Positions 39,232 through 46,609 of a stretch of DNA of 55,824 nt are shown piece after piece. The DNA comes from JBFXCS01 sp050181915 (GTDB taxonomy: Bacteria; Actinomycetota; Thermoleophilia; Miltoncostaeales; Miltoncostaeaceae), in NCBI GenBank assembly GCA_050181915.1, contig JBFXCS010000005.1:1-55824 (forward strand). Direction: 5' to 3'. How positions within the stretch are numbered: the stretch's first letter is position 1; every line of letters begins with the position of its first letter. The translations under genes were made by a program, and so were the position numbers. The notes beneath the pieces were generated by a model, which was given only the letters and a program-made list of their open reading frames with translations, did not search any database and was not told the DNA's origin.

Positions 39232-40314
39232 GTGAGCTACGCGATCGACATCGATCCGGCCGCCCACGACGCGATCGGCGCGCTTCCCGACGAGGCCCTT
39301 GTGGCTCTGGCCGAGGCGTTCGCCGTGCTCGAGCTGACGCCGTGGAGTGTCGGCCGTTCGGTGAACCCGGAGCGCAACCCGGACTCCGGGGTGCGCAACC
39401 TGCCTTTCGGCGATGCCGGGATGGTCACGTATCTGATCGTGGAGCACGAACGGCGGGTCGACATCCTGCTGGTCACCTGGGCCGGGCTGGCTGATCTGTC
39501 ATCGTTTCATTATCGGTTACGATTATCGTTATCGTTTTGCCGGACGGGGCGGTCGGATCGGACGCGCCGGTTGGGTGGGGTCCCGGACGGCGTCGGACCG
39601 CCACGCCATACTCGAGGTCATGACGGCGGTGACGATGGTGGCGATCGAGCGCACCGGCCCGGCCATCCGCGCGGCACTGGCCGCCCACGCCCCAGAGGAC
39701 GAGGCCCGGTTCGTCGCCGAGCTGCGCGACGCCCTCGCCCGCGCCGGGCAGGATCTCGACCTGGCCGGCCCGCAGGCCGTGCTGCGCCGCTGGCACGCCC
39801 GCGCCCTGATGGCCGCCAACCCGCTGTCCGCCGCCGAACTCGCCCAGCTGCAACAGGCCAAGGCCGGGGATCTCACCGGGTTCGTCGAGCACCACGACGA
39901 CGGCACCACGACCACCCTCTGATACCGGCGATCCGACACGATGCCGCGTTTCCGGCTGGTGTGGCTGGAGATCGCCGACCAGCAGTACCGCGCGCTGCCC
40001 GACGCGACGCGCGCGCTGGTCGCCCGGCGGCTGGCGCAGCTGGTGGAGAACCCCACCGCGGACCCGGACACCGACTACAACCCACGCTCGGACCAGTGGA
40101 GCGTGCCGGTGGGCGCCGACGGGCTGCTGTTCTACGCCGTCGTGCGCGACCCACCGACGGTGATCGTGTTGCGGCTGGTCAGCCTGGCGTAGCCGCCGAG
40201 GAACGCGCCGCGCTACGCCGTGAGGCCGGCGAACAGCTGTCCGCGATCCTGGCCCGACGCTTCGGGGTTCACCTGCTCGGCGGCGCCGGAAGGAGTGTTC
40301 CACCACATCGTTGA
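39232..40314 (+). CDS. RelE/ParE-like toxin frame that lacks its own stop
   Basis: The first 90 residues from GTG 39232 (YAIDIDPAAHDAIGALPDEA, SVNPERNPDSGVRNLPFGDA, VTYLIVEHERRVDILLVTWA) look like a RelE/ParE-type mRNA interferase or gyrase toxin. The frame then continues without a stop for 270 more codons in Arg/Pro-rich shadow of the next toxin-antitoxin pair. The original end, near 39500, seems to have been lost when the promoter-like TTATCG-rich segment (39505-39540) was joined. Real toxin activity is therefore uncertain; the toxin part is about 39232-39510. Confidence 0.6.
   Translation: MSYAIDIDPAAHDAIGALPDEALVALAEAFAVLELTPWSVGRSVNPERNPDSGVRNLPFGDAGMVTYLIVEHERRVDILLVTWAGLADLSSFHYRLRLSLSFCRTGRSDRTRRLGGVPDGVGPPRHTRGHDGGDDGGDRAHRPGHPRGTGRPRPRGRGPVRRRAARRPRPRRAGSRPGRPAGRAAPLARPRPDGRQPAVRRRTRPAATGQGRGSHRVRRAPRRRHHDHPLIPAIRHDAAFPAGVAGDRRPAVPRAARRDARAGRPAAGAAGGEPHRGPGHRLQPTLGPVERAGGRRRAAVLRRRARPTDGDRVAAGQPGVAAEERAALRREAGEQLSAILARRFGVHLLGGAGRSVPPHR
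39620..39922 (+). CDS. Antitoxin-like protein of the second toxin-antitoxin pair
   Basis: A 100-aa protein from ATG 39620. The helical pattern ERTGPAIRAALAAHAPEDEA, QDLDLAGPQAVLRRWHARAL and NPLSAAELAQLQQAKAGDLT is that of small antitoxins preceding RelE-like toxins in actinobacteria, including DUF6247 relatives. The toxin-like gene begins 18 bases after its stop. An AT-richer segment with repeated TTATCG words about 90 bases upstream may be its promoter. Confidence 0.65.
   Translation: MTAVTMVAIERTGPAIRAALAAHAPEDEARFVAELRDALARAGQDLDLAGPQAVLRRWHARALMAANPLSAAELAQLQQAKAGDLTGFVEHHDDGTTTTL
39941..40192 (+). CDS. RelE/ParE-family toxin-like protein
   Basis: An 83-aa protein. FRLVWLEIADQQYRALPDAT at the start, ARRLAQLVENPTADPD in the middle and LLFYAVVRDPPTVIVLRLVS at the end follow the RelE/ParE fold: a strand, two helices and a sheet of strands. 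Start ATG 39941. Together with the upstream gene it forms the second of two tandem toxin-antitoxin-like pairs, likely plasmid-maintenance modules. Confidence 0.75.
   Translation: MPRFRLVWLEIADQQYRALPDATRALVARRLAQLVENPTADPDTDYNPRSDQWSVPVGADGLLFYAVVRDPPTVIVLRLVSLA
40193..40262 (+). pseudogene. Fragment of a second kfrA-like gene (3-prime end)
   Basis: Bases directly after the toxin stop encode AAEERAALRREAGEQLSAIL and AR, nearly the same as AAEERAALRREASEQLSAIL at the end of the KfrA-like protein (14101-14170). The nucleotide sequences match closely too. Nothing more of a coiled-coil gene precedes it. It is a leftover from duplication or from a deletion between plasmids of the same backbone. 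Confidence 0.8.
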
Positions 40315-40377
40315 CGACGTCCGCGTCCGGGAGGATCTCCTACGACACGCCCATCCTGCTTGATTTCTATGCAAATG

Positions 40378-40415
40378 ATCTCCGATCTGCTACAACTTCT
40401 GCCGTGATCGGAGAT
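40378..40415. promoter_or_regulatory. 10-bp inverted repeat at the start of the XRE-ImmA partner gene
   Basis: ATCTCCGATC (40378-40387) and its exact complement (40406-40415) lie 18 bases apart. The right arm covers the GTG start of the gene at 40404. It may be the operator of the downstream XRE protein or a hairpin that hides the start. Confidence 0.6.
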
Positions 40416-41114
40416 GCGGCGGCGCGAGAGCTGCTGGACACTGTCGTCGTCGAGTGGACCGGCGCCGGGGTGCTGGACCCGCTGCGGGCGCTGGTCCCCA
40501 CCGTGTGGCGGAAGAACCTGGACCGCTACGAGCCCACGTTGGGCGATGACGCCCAGACCTTGGGCATCCAGTCCAGCCGCAACATCTGCAACCTCGCGGT
40601 CGAGCAGCTCAAGGGCCTGCCGGCGGTGTGGGCGCGCGACGCGAAGACGTTGGAGGTGACCCACGCCGGCCGAACCCTCCACATCAGCAAGGTCACCTCG
40701 CGGTTGCGCAGCTGGGACGTCGCAGCGATCGACTGGTCGCAGAGCGAGGTCCGCACGAGCAGCGCCGAGGCCAACAGCCGCGTGTACGTGCCGGTCGAGG
40801 GCACGCTGCTGGAGCCGCTGGGCCCGCTGCCCGGACAGCCAGTCGACCCGGCCGCGCTGCGCCATCTGCATCTGGCCTGGCAGGGCTTCGACGACGGCGG
40901 CACCCGCACCTGGCTCGGCTTCCCGCGCGACGGCGATCCGGCATGGTTCGCGGTGGTGCTGCTCGACGACGACCCGGGCGACCGCGGCGGTGTCCGCCCG
41001 GACGACACCCGACCGATCCCGCCGGACTTCGACACCCTCGGCGAGCCCGCGGTCGAGCTCACCCGCCGCGACGACGACGAGCAGGACGGCCGGGCCCGGC
41101 CGCGCGGAGCGTGA
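40404..41114 (+). CDS. Hypothetical partner protein of the XRE-ImmA regulator
   Basis: A 236-aa protein from GTG 40404; the frame is open upstream to TTG 40311. The core VVEWTGAGVLDPLRALVPTV and GDDAQTLGIQSSRNICNLAV belongs to a type of actinobacterial protein regularly encoded before HTH-ImmA genes. The C-terminus is acidic. Its stop overlaps the next start (GTGA). By analogy with XRE-ImmA toxin-antitoxin or defence pairs it could be a toxin or sensor; no active site is recognised. Confidence 0.65.
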   Translation: MIGDAAARELLDTVVVEWTGAGVLDPLRALVPTVWRKNLDRYEPTLGDDAQTLGIQSSRNICNLAVEQLKGLPAVWARDAKTLEVTHAGRTLHISKVTSRLRSWDVAAIDWSQSEVRTSSAEANSRVYVPVEGTLLEPLGPLPGQPVDPAALRHLHLAWQGFDDGGTRTWLGFPRDGDPAWFAVVLLDDDPGDRGGVRPDDTRPIPPDFDTLGEPAVELTRRDDDEQDGRARPRGA

Positions 41115-42250
41115 ACCCGCCCGTCGCGCTACACGAGGCCCGCCGTCGGGCCGCGCGCCGCCGCGCGGCCGGGGTGGCGCCCGACTTCGACCCGGCCCGC
41201 CTTGCCCTCGCCCGCCGTCTCGCCGCGCTGCCGCGGACCCGGCTGGGCGCACTCGTCGGGGTGACCCCATCGGCGATCACCCAGTACGAGAAGGGGCAGA
41301 GCACACCGACGCTGCCGGTGCTCGACCAGCTCGCCGAGCACCTCGCCGTCCCCGTGGCGTTCTTCCGGGCGGGCCGTGCGCTACCCGCGTTGCCCGCCGG
41401 CGGCGCGCACTTCCGCAGCCTGCGCTCGACCACCGCGCTGCAGCGTGAACAGGCGCTGGCCTTCGGCGAGCTCGCGCTGGCCGTGTTCGCCGCCGTCGAG
41501 GACCACATCGAGCTGCCTGCGCCCGCGTTGCCCGAGCTCGACGTCCCCACCGAGCTCACCGCGGCCGACATCGCCCGACTGGCCGGGCAGACCCGGCAGC
41601 TGCTCGGCGTGCCGACCGGCCCGATCCCGCACATGGTGCGGCTGCTGGAAGCCCACGGCGTGCTAGTCGTGCGCCTGGACGAGGTCAGCTACGGCGTCGA
41701 CGCGTTCTCCCACCAGCAAGAGCATCGGCCCCTGGTGATGCTCAACCCGGCCAAGCAGGACAAGGCCCGCGGCCGCTTCGACGCCGCTCACGAGCTGGGC
41801 CACCTGCTGATGCACCCCGACGTCGAGCCAGGCTCACGCCTGGTCGAGCGGGAAGCCCATCGGTTCGCCGCCGAATTCCTCGCCCCCGCCGACGAGATCG
41901 TCGACGACCTGCCCTCCCGGCTCGACTGGGCGGTGCTGCACCAGCTCAAACGCCGGTGGGGCATCAGCCTCAAGGCGCTCGTCCTGCGCGCCCGCGCGCT
42001 CGGCCGGATCACCGACACCACCTACCGGCGGGGGATGCAGCAGCTCACCGCCTGGGGGCTGCCCGAACGCTGCTCCCTCGGCCCTCCCGAGGCGCCGATC
42101 CTGCTGCCCCGGGCGGTGCACCTGATGGGGCTCGACGAGCATCACGCCCTCGACGTGCTCGCGGCGGCCGCGGGCCTGCCCCCCTCCGAGGTGTGGCGGA
42201 TCTGGGGCGCCGCGGGCGGCGAGGAGACCCGACCCGTCCTGCGTCTCTGA
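41111..42250 (+). CDS. XRE-family regulator with ImmA/IrrE metallopeptidase domain
   Basis: A 379-aa protein. A helix-turn-helix lies at about residues 30-90 (RTRLGALVGVTPSAITQYEK). The ImmA/IrrE zinc-peptidase domain has RFDAAHELGHLLMHPDVEPG (HExxH-type AHELGH near residue 223) and the third ligand in EREAHRFAAEFLAPADEI. Such proteins are regulators of mobile elements and antitoxin-like partners; ImmA of ICEBs1 cleaves a repressor. Start GTG 41111, overlapping the upstream gene. All zinc ligands are present, so proteolysis is possible. Confidence 0.88.
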   Translation: MNPPVALHEARRRAARRRAAGVAPDFDPARLALARRLAALPRTRLGALVGVTPSAITQYEKGQSTPTLPVLDQLAEHLAVPVAFFRAGRALPALPAGGAHFRSLRSTTALQREQALAFGELALAVFAAVEDHIELPAPALPELDVPTELTAADIARLAGQTRQLLGVPTGPIPHMVRLLEAHGVLVVRLDEVSYGVDAFSHQQEHRPLVMLNPAKQDKARGRFDAAHELGHLLMHPDVEPGSRLVEREAHRFAAEFLAPADEIVDDLPSRLDWAVLHQLKRRWGISLKALVLRARALGRITDTTYRRGMQQLTAWGLPERCSLGPPEAPILLPRAVHLMGLDEHHALDVLAAAAGLPPSEVWRIWGAAGGEETRPVLRL

Positions 42251-42420
42251 CTGGCTCGCGCGCGACCGCGCGCGGTGGTGCGATACCGCGTTTGCCGCCG
42301 AGCACGCTGCCCGGGGGGCTTGACCTGTTCGACAACGCTGCTGAGCGGGCGCAGGCCCCGGGCTGGCGTCGTCGACTCGACCGGTCCGCTTCTGCAGCGG
42401 TCCGGCGCCACCGCACAAGG

Positions 42421-42459
42421 GAGCTCCCGGGCATCCTCTGTGGACGAGCCCGGGAGCTC
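42421..42459. terminator. Hairpin at the end of the small membrane gene
   Basis: GAGCTCCCGGGC (42421-42432) and its perfect complement (42448-42459) form a 12-bp stem. It overlaps the stop of the minus-strand gene and lies downstream of the ImmA gene, so it may serve both. Confidence 0.7.
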
Positions 42460-42655
42460 ATCTCTCCGGGCTCGGCCGGGTTGCCACGATCAGGACTGCG
42501 AGAACGGCGACGCCCACGGCGATCGCGGCACCGACGGGTGGCCAGGCGATCGCTGCGGCGATGGCGAGCCCGGTGATGAGAAGCAGCACCAGGGCCTGCG
42601 TCGAGATCAGGGGCGGCGTGGGGTCCCCGGCGGGCTGGGCAGGGCCTACAGTCAT
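42458..42655 (-). CDS. Small membrane protein
   Basis: A 65-aa protein from ATG 42655. A Pro-rich start is followed by two hydrophobic helices (TQALVLLLITGLAIAAAIAW, GAAIAVGVAVLAVLIVA). No known family. It lies behind the sigma-like gene, from which a hairpin at 42711-42740 separates it. Confidence 0.55.
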   Translation of the reverse strand: MTVGPAQPAGDPTPPLISTQALVLLLITGLAIAAAIAWPPVGAAIAVGVAVLAVLIVATRPSPER

Positions 42656-42710
42656 CGGTGCCTACTTTCCGAGTTCTCAGAAGGTTCGGGGGGTGGGGCT
42701 TCGGAGTGCG

Positions 42711-42740
42711 GCCGACCCTCTGGTCACGCAGAGGGTCGGC
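42711..42740. terminator. Hairpin terminator after the sigma-like gene
   Basis: An 11-bp perfect stem (GCCGACCCTCT and complement) with an eight-base loop lies 41 bases beyond the stop of the minus-strand sigma-like gene at 42782. Confidence 0.7.
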
Positions 42741-42781
42741 TTCCGTCTGTCCCGGCGTCGGGCGACTGCCCGTGGGTTTGG

Positions 42782-43618
42782 TCAGGCCACGATGGGCTCG
42801 GCGAGCGCAGCGTTGATCCTGGGCACGGCGTGACCGAAGTGGTCGAGGTCGCCTTGTTCGATCATGCGGTTAACCCGTCGGCGTAGGCGCCGCATCCGGC
42901 CCTCGACGGCGCGCTCGGTGATGCCCAGCTGCGTCGCGATCTCGGCGAAGGGCAGGTCGCGCATGATCAATGCGCAGATCAGGCGAGTCTCGGGCGGGCA
43001 GTTTCGCAAGATGGCGGCCACAGCGTCGCGGGTGACGGCGGTCCGTTCGGGATCGAGGGCGGTGCTGATCACCTGCCCTGCGAGGACGTCGATCTCGGTG
43101 TTCTGCAAGATCTGAGCCAGGTGACGCCGGCGTGTGCGTGCCCACTTGCGGAAAACGTCGCCGAAGGCGAACAAGCAGGCGCCGACGAAGTAGGTGTCCA
43201 CGCTGGATCCTCCGGCGGGCGTCCATCGACGCTTGATCAGGGTGGTGCGGAACTCCGGGATCGCCGCCGCGATGGTGTCGACCGCGAGGGTGTCGCGGTC
43301 CTCCATCGAGGAGTGCAGCACCGCGCGTTCGTCGAACGTCGGGTTAAGGATCACACCCTTGTCGAAGCACATGGTAAAGATCTCGCCCGAACGCATCTTC
43401 GATTTCAGGACCGGCAGCGCGTAGATCCACAGCTGCTCGCAAAACTGTTGGTAGGCCGGTCCGGCGTAGCCCGCAGCGGTCAGGAGGTCGAGCCGACGCT
43501 GGTCGGTCAGGCGCGCGTCTGCTACCTCGCGTTCCGCGCGCAGACGCAGTTCGACGACTGCGGCTGCGTCGAGGCGCGGGGGGCCCACGACGGCTACTAG
43601 CGGGCCAAACTTGCGCAT
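42782..43618 (-). CDS. Sigma-70-like factor with divergent N-terminus
   Basis: A 278-aa protein from ATG 43618, with GGGGAAGG upstream. The end contains a region-4-type helix-turn-helix (LPFAEIATQLGITERAVEGR, MRRLRRRVNRMI). The middle (STYF-like VDTYFVGACLFAFGDVFRKW, EFRTTLIKRRWTPAGGS) resembles region 2, with an unusual N-terminal extension. It is distinct from the operon sigma factor at 1508-2455. Target promoters unknown; a plasmid or host regulatory role is possible. Confidence 0.7.
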   Translation of the reverse strand: MRKFGPLVAVVGPPRLDAAAVVELRLRAEREVADARLTDQRRLDLLTAAGYAGPAYQQFCEQLWIYALPVLKSKMRSGEIFTMCFDKGVILNPTFDERAVLHSSMEDRDTLAVDTIAAAIPEFRTTLIKRRWTPAGGSSVDTYFVGACLFAFGDVFRKWARTRRRHLAQILQNTEIDVLAGQVISTALDPERTAVTRDAVAAILRNCPPETRLICALIMRDLPFAEIATQLGITERAVEGRMRRLRRRVNRMIEQGDLDHFGHAVPRINAALAEPIVA

Positions 43619-44078
43619 ACCTTCCCCGTCCTCTCGCTGCACACGCTACCTAGTCATATCGCGCGGTCCTCTGTTCTCCGCTCTATGCACCCGCCTCGCG
43701 TTACCCCACGCCCTCAGCTCAAGATTTTCTTTCGGGCCCGGGGCGGCCGCGGGCCCCGAGCTCGCCGTCGTGCTCAGGTCTCGCCCGCTCGGCGTCGACC
43801 GGTTGGACCGGCTTCGCCGAGCACACGGTGGAGCATTCGCCCGCTCGGGCGCAAACCCCTCCGGCCGCGGGCCGCGATCACGCCTGACGGCCCCCTTGCG
43901 AGCCGCGGCGGCGGTGCGCATCCTGGCGGTGCTTCAGCTTCCCCCGGGACGGCCGTGTCCGCGTCTTCGACGGTTCCTGCCAGGGGTGTTGTGGAGATCG
44001 ACTCGTCGCTGTTAGAGCCGCGCGGCCACGGCCCGTTCGAGGCCTCCGCGGCCGGGGTGCGGCGGCTACGTCAGCGGT
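43619..44078. other. Gap of about 460 bases with GC-rich self-complementary segments
   Basis: No convincing gene. The sequence from about 43730 to 43760 (GGGCCCGGGGCGGCCGC region) can fold on itself. One frame from GTG 43988 reads LLEPRGHGPFEASAAGVRRL, which might be coding, but it clashes with the next gene. A promoter for the sigma-like gene should lie near 43640. Confidence 0.35.
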
Positions 44079-44417
44079 GTGACGACCTCGCCCGGGTCGT
44101 GTCACGTCCGGCCGGTGTGGGCCGGGGTTGTGTACTTCCGCTACCCGCGGCCCGCGTTGTGGTGGGCGTTCGCCTGTGACGGGCACGTCGAGTGCCTGCA
44201 CGCGCCGCGGCGGCTGCTCGATCGTGACCGGGCCGAGCTGGCCCGTCGCGGGGAGCAGCGGGCGCTGGCGATGGCCGGGCGGGCGTATGAGCGCAGCGCG
44301 CCGCTGGCCGTTGGCCGGGCCGCCCAGCAGCGCCTCGCCCGTGCGGTGGCACACCACGCCGCGGCGGCCGCCGCCGAGCCCGGCCGCGGTGACGGCGACG
44401 TCGTTCACGACCCGTGA
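44079..44417 (+). CDS. Hypothetical protein
   Basis: A 112-aa protein from GTG 44079, or 95 aa from GTG 44130. The core VYFRYPRPALWWAFACDGHV, ECLHAPRRLLDRDRAELARR has gene-like composition, and a long Ala-rich helix follows. No family recognised. It lies upstream of ssb but is separated from it by nearly 300 bases. Confidence 0.5.
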   Translation: MTTSPGSCHVRPVWAGVVYFRYPRPALWWAFACDGHVECLHAPRRLLDRDRAELARRGEQRALAMAGRAYERSAPLAVGRAAQQRLARAVAHHAAAAAAEPGRGDGDVVHDP

Positions 44418-44711
44418 GCGCGGGTGGCGTTGACGCGTACGGGGGTCAGGTTGCCGATGTCGGGTGTCCCGGCCGCGCGATGGCCGGTGGTTCCGTCGTC
44501 ATGCCGCTGGGGGCTGGGTGGCTGAGGGCTGCACCGTGGCGGATCTCGTTGTCGCGCCGCAAGCCCGCTTCACGACTTTCCGCCTCCCTGCGGGCCGCTG
44601 CGCTGGGCGGAAACTCGCTGCGCTTGCCGCTTGCCCCTCGACCTCGTTCTCCTGCCGGACCGGTGCCATCAGCCACGAACCCCGCGGCTCACACGGAAGG
44701 AACCACCGGTC
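44418..44711. other. Intergenic region before ssb with inverted repeat
   Basis: TTTCCGCC near 44577 and GGCGGAAA near 44607 can pair around a GC-rich loop, flanked by AAGC/GCTT words. The general look (palindrome, then a gene for an ssDNA-related protein) resembles 9325-9560 ahead of the ArdC operon. No gene is seen. Confidence 0.4.
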
Positions 44712-45074
44712 ATGAGCACCTCGGTCACCGTCATCGGCAACCTGACCCGCAACCCGCAGCTCTCGCGCACCGGCGACGGCACCCCGGTCGTCAACCTCAC
44801 CCTGGCCGACAACGCGCGGCGCCTGGTCGACGGGGAGTGGGTCGACGGGCCCACCACCTTCTGGCAGGTGGCGTGCTTCGGGGCGCAGGCCGAGCACGTC
44901 ATCGCCTCGCTGCACCGCGGCGCCCGCGCGATCGCCGTCGGCGCCTTCCGGACCCGCACCTGGAGCACCGCCGAGGGCGAGGACCGGTCGGCGCTGGAGA
45001 TCGTCGCCGACGAGATCGGCCCGTCGCTGCGCTGGGCTACCAGCGAGGTCACCCGCGCCACCGCCGCAAGCTGA
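44712..45074 (+). CDS. ssb: Single-stranded DNA-binding protein, short form
   Basis: A 120-aa OB-fold protein (SVTVIGNLTRNPQLSRTGDG, VNLTLADNARRLVDGEWVDG, FWQVACFGAQAEHVIASLHR). It covers and protects ssDNA made during plasmid transfer and replication. It ends after the OB fold (SEVTRATAAS) and lacks the acidic C-terminal tip that recruits host repair proteins in chromosomal SSB, so it is probably a plasmid-specific version. Start ATG 44712, with GGAAGGAA upstream. It is near the relaxase, in line with a transfer role. Confidence 0.92.
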   Translation: MSTSVTVIGNLTRNPQLSRTGDGTPVVNLTLADNARRLVDGEWVDGPTTFWQVACFGAQAEHVIASLHRGARAIAVGAFRTRTWSTAEGEDRSALEIVADEIGPSLRWATSEVTRATAAS

Positions 45075-45153
45075 CTGCCGACGCACCCCCGGGCCGCCAC
45101 GGAGCGCGTGACGGCCCGGAGGTGCGGGCGCCACCGTCAAGACGGCGTCGCCG

Positions 45154-46287
45154 TCAGGCCGGATCGTGCCCTGGCCCGGCCTGTTGGCCGGTTTCGGTGC
45201 TGATGACCCGGCTGGCGAGCCGCCGGAAGTTCATGGCCGCGGCGTCGGCGTTGCGGCCGTCGAGCAGGGCCGCGGCGAACCGGTCGAGCGGCCAGCTGAT
45301 GAGGGCGCCGTGGCGGGCGAGGTAGAGCCCGACGGCGCGGATGCGGTAGTGGTCGGCCTGGTCGAGCCAGGCGTAGCCGAGCAGCTGCCACAGCCACCGG
45401 CTGGCGCGGTCGGGGTCGCGCACGGCGATGACGGTCTTGACGTCGAGCAGTGTCATCCCGGCGTCCGCACCGGCGGCCGTGCCGGTGTCTGTGTCGCGGG
45501 TGGGGATGAGTAGGTCGCCGTCGGCCCAGTGCTCGACGAACACCGGCCCGCTGAGCCCGCCGGGTGCGAGCTGGGCGAGCGTTGCGCTGTCGTGGGCGCG
45601 GGCGGCCAGCTCGACGAGTTCGGCGACCTGGTGATCGGGCACGGCGGCGAGGAGGTCGGGCACGGTGAGGTCGGGGTCGGTGTAGAGCGGCGCGCGGTGG
45701 GTGGGGAGCTGTCCGGTGCGGTAGGCGCTCTCCCAGTCGGTGAGCACCACGCACGCCCGCGCCAGCACGGCCTCCGCGCCGCGCGTGGCGGCCAGCTGCC
45801 CGGGTGCGGTGTGCTCGGCGAGGTAGGCGATCAGCCGGTCGGCCAGGTCGAGCACGAGCCCGCAGTGGCTGCCGGTGGTGGCGCGGCCGGTGTAGCGGTC
45901 GCCGGGTTGCTGGTCGAGGTCCAGCCATCCCCCGGCGGGCAGCGGGCGCAGCTGGTTAGCCCGCCCGGCCCGGTCAGGGTCGAGGCCGGTGTGGGTGGGG
46001 AACGCTGTGGCGCAGCGCTGGAGGGTGGCCCAGTCGGCGAGGCCCGCGCGGTGCGCGCCCAACAGGGCGTAGTAGGGCGGGGCGTGCTGGGTGGCGAACG
46101 CGAGGCGCTGCCCGAACGCGCCGCCGATGGTGGCCCAGTGGCCGACGTCGTCGACGCGGGATGGCCGGACCGGGCGAGCGCCGGGCACCGCGGCGGCCAC
46201 GTCGGCGGCCAGGCGGCTGGTGCCGGTCAGGGTGGCCGCGCACCAGCGGCCCAGCTCCCCGCCCGCCAGTTGGGTGGTCAGAGACAT
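45154..46287 (-). CDS. PD-(D/E)XK nuclease-like plasmid protein
   Basis: A 377-aa protein from ATG 46287. In the C-terminal third, EHWADGDLLIPT is followed by MTLLDVKTVIAVRDPDRASR and LWQLLGYAWLDQADHYRIRA, then VGLYLARHGALISWPL. This is the order of acidic residue, DxK and a Gln-containing helix seen in PD-(D/E)XK nucleases (RecB/Cas4-like core). The N-terminal two thirds are unassigned. The family is inferred from the motif order only. It is divergent from the relaxase across the oriT candidate, so it may process transferred or incoming DNA. Confidence 0.6.
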   Translation of the reverse strand: MSLTTQLAGGELGRWCAATLTGTSRLAADVAAAVPGARPVRPSRVDDVGHWATIGGAFGQRLAFATQHAPPYYALLGAHRAGLADWATLQRCATAFPTHTGLDPDRAGRANQLRPLPAGGWLDLDQQPGDRYTGRATTGSHCGLVLDLADRLIAYLAEHTAPGQLAATRGAEAVLARACVVLTDWESAYRTGQLPTHRAPLYTDPDLTVPDLLAAVPDHQVAELVELAARAHDSATLAQLAPGGLSGPVFVEHWADGDLLIPTRDTDTGTAAGADAGMTLLDVKTVIAVRDPDRASRWLWQLLGYAWLDQADHYRIRAVGLYLARHGALISWPLDRFAAALLDGRNADAAAMNFRRLASRVISTETGQQAGPGHDPA

Positions 46288-46429
46288 GGCCGTGGCCGCC
46301 TGCGACAGCAGCCGGGTGGGGTCGGCTGGTGCAGGCCCGGCGCCCCTGTCCGGGCGCGGTCGTCGCCGGTACGGACACCAGCCCGAGGTCGATCAGCATC
46401 GGACTGTCGTGCGCCCGACGGGACCCGCA

Positions 46430-46609
46430 CGCCCGATCACCACCTCGACCACCACGCCGACACCACTCAACTCAACATCCACAACCACACGGCCACCATC
46501 ACCACGCCAGCCCACGCTCGACATCAACAACATGCCTGCATCGACAGACCAACGACCCACAGCATAAACTGCCACCGCAAACGATCAAAAGCGAAGCACC
46601 TATGCATTC
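46430..46609. other. Candidate oriT: CA-rich, G-poor strand upstream of the relaxase
   Basis: For about 150 bases the plus strand is almost only C and A with few G (for example CAACATCCACAACCACACGG), then an AT-richer end (AAACGATCAAAAGCGAAGCA). It closes in a perfect 12-bp palindrome CATTCATGAATG (46605-46616) that contains the relaxase start. MobF plasmids usually keep oriT next to the relaxase gene. Strong strand asymmetry is unusual for this genome and fits a nicking or protein-binding site. Confidence 0.55.

Noticed and set aside
39473..40306. Minus-strand open frame opposite the toxin-antitoxin pairs
   Set aside because: Arg/Val/Gly-rich shadow of the plus-strand genes; the toxin and antitoxin patterns are on the plus strand.
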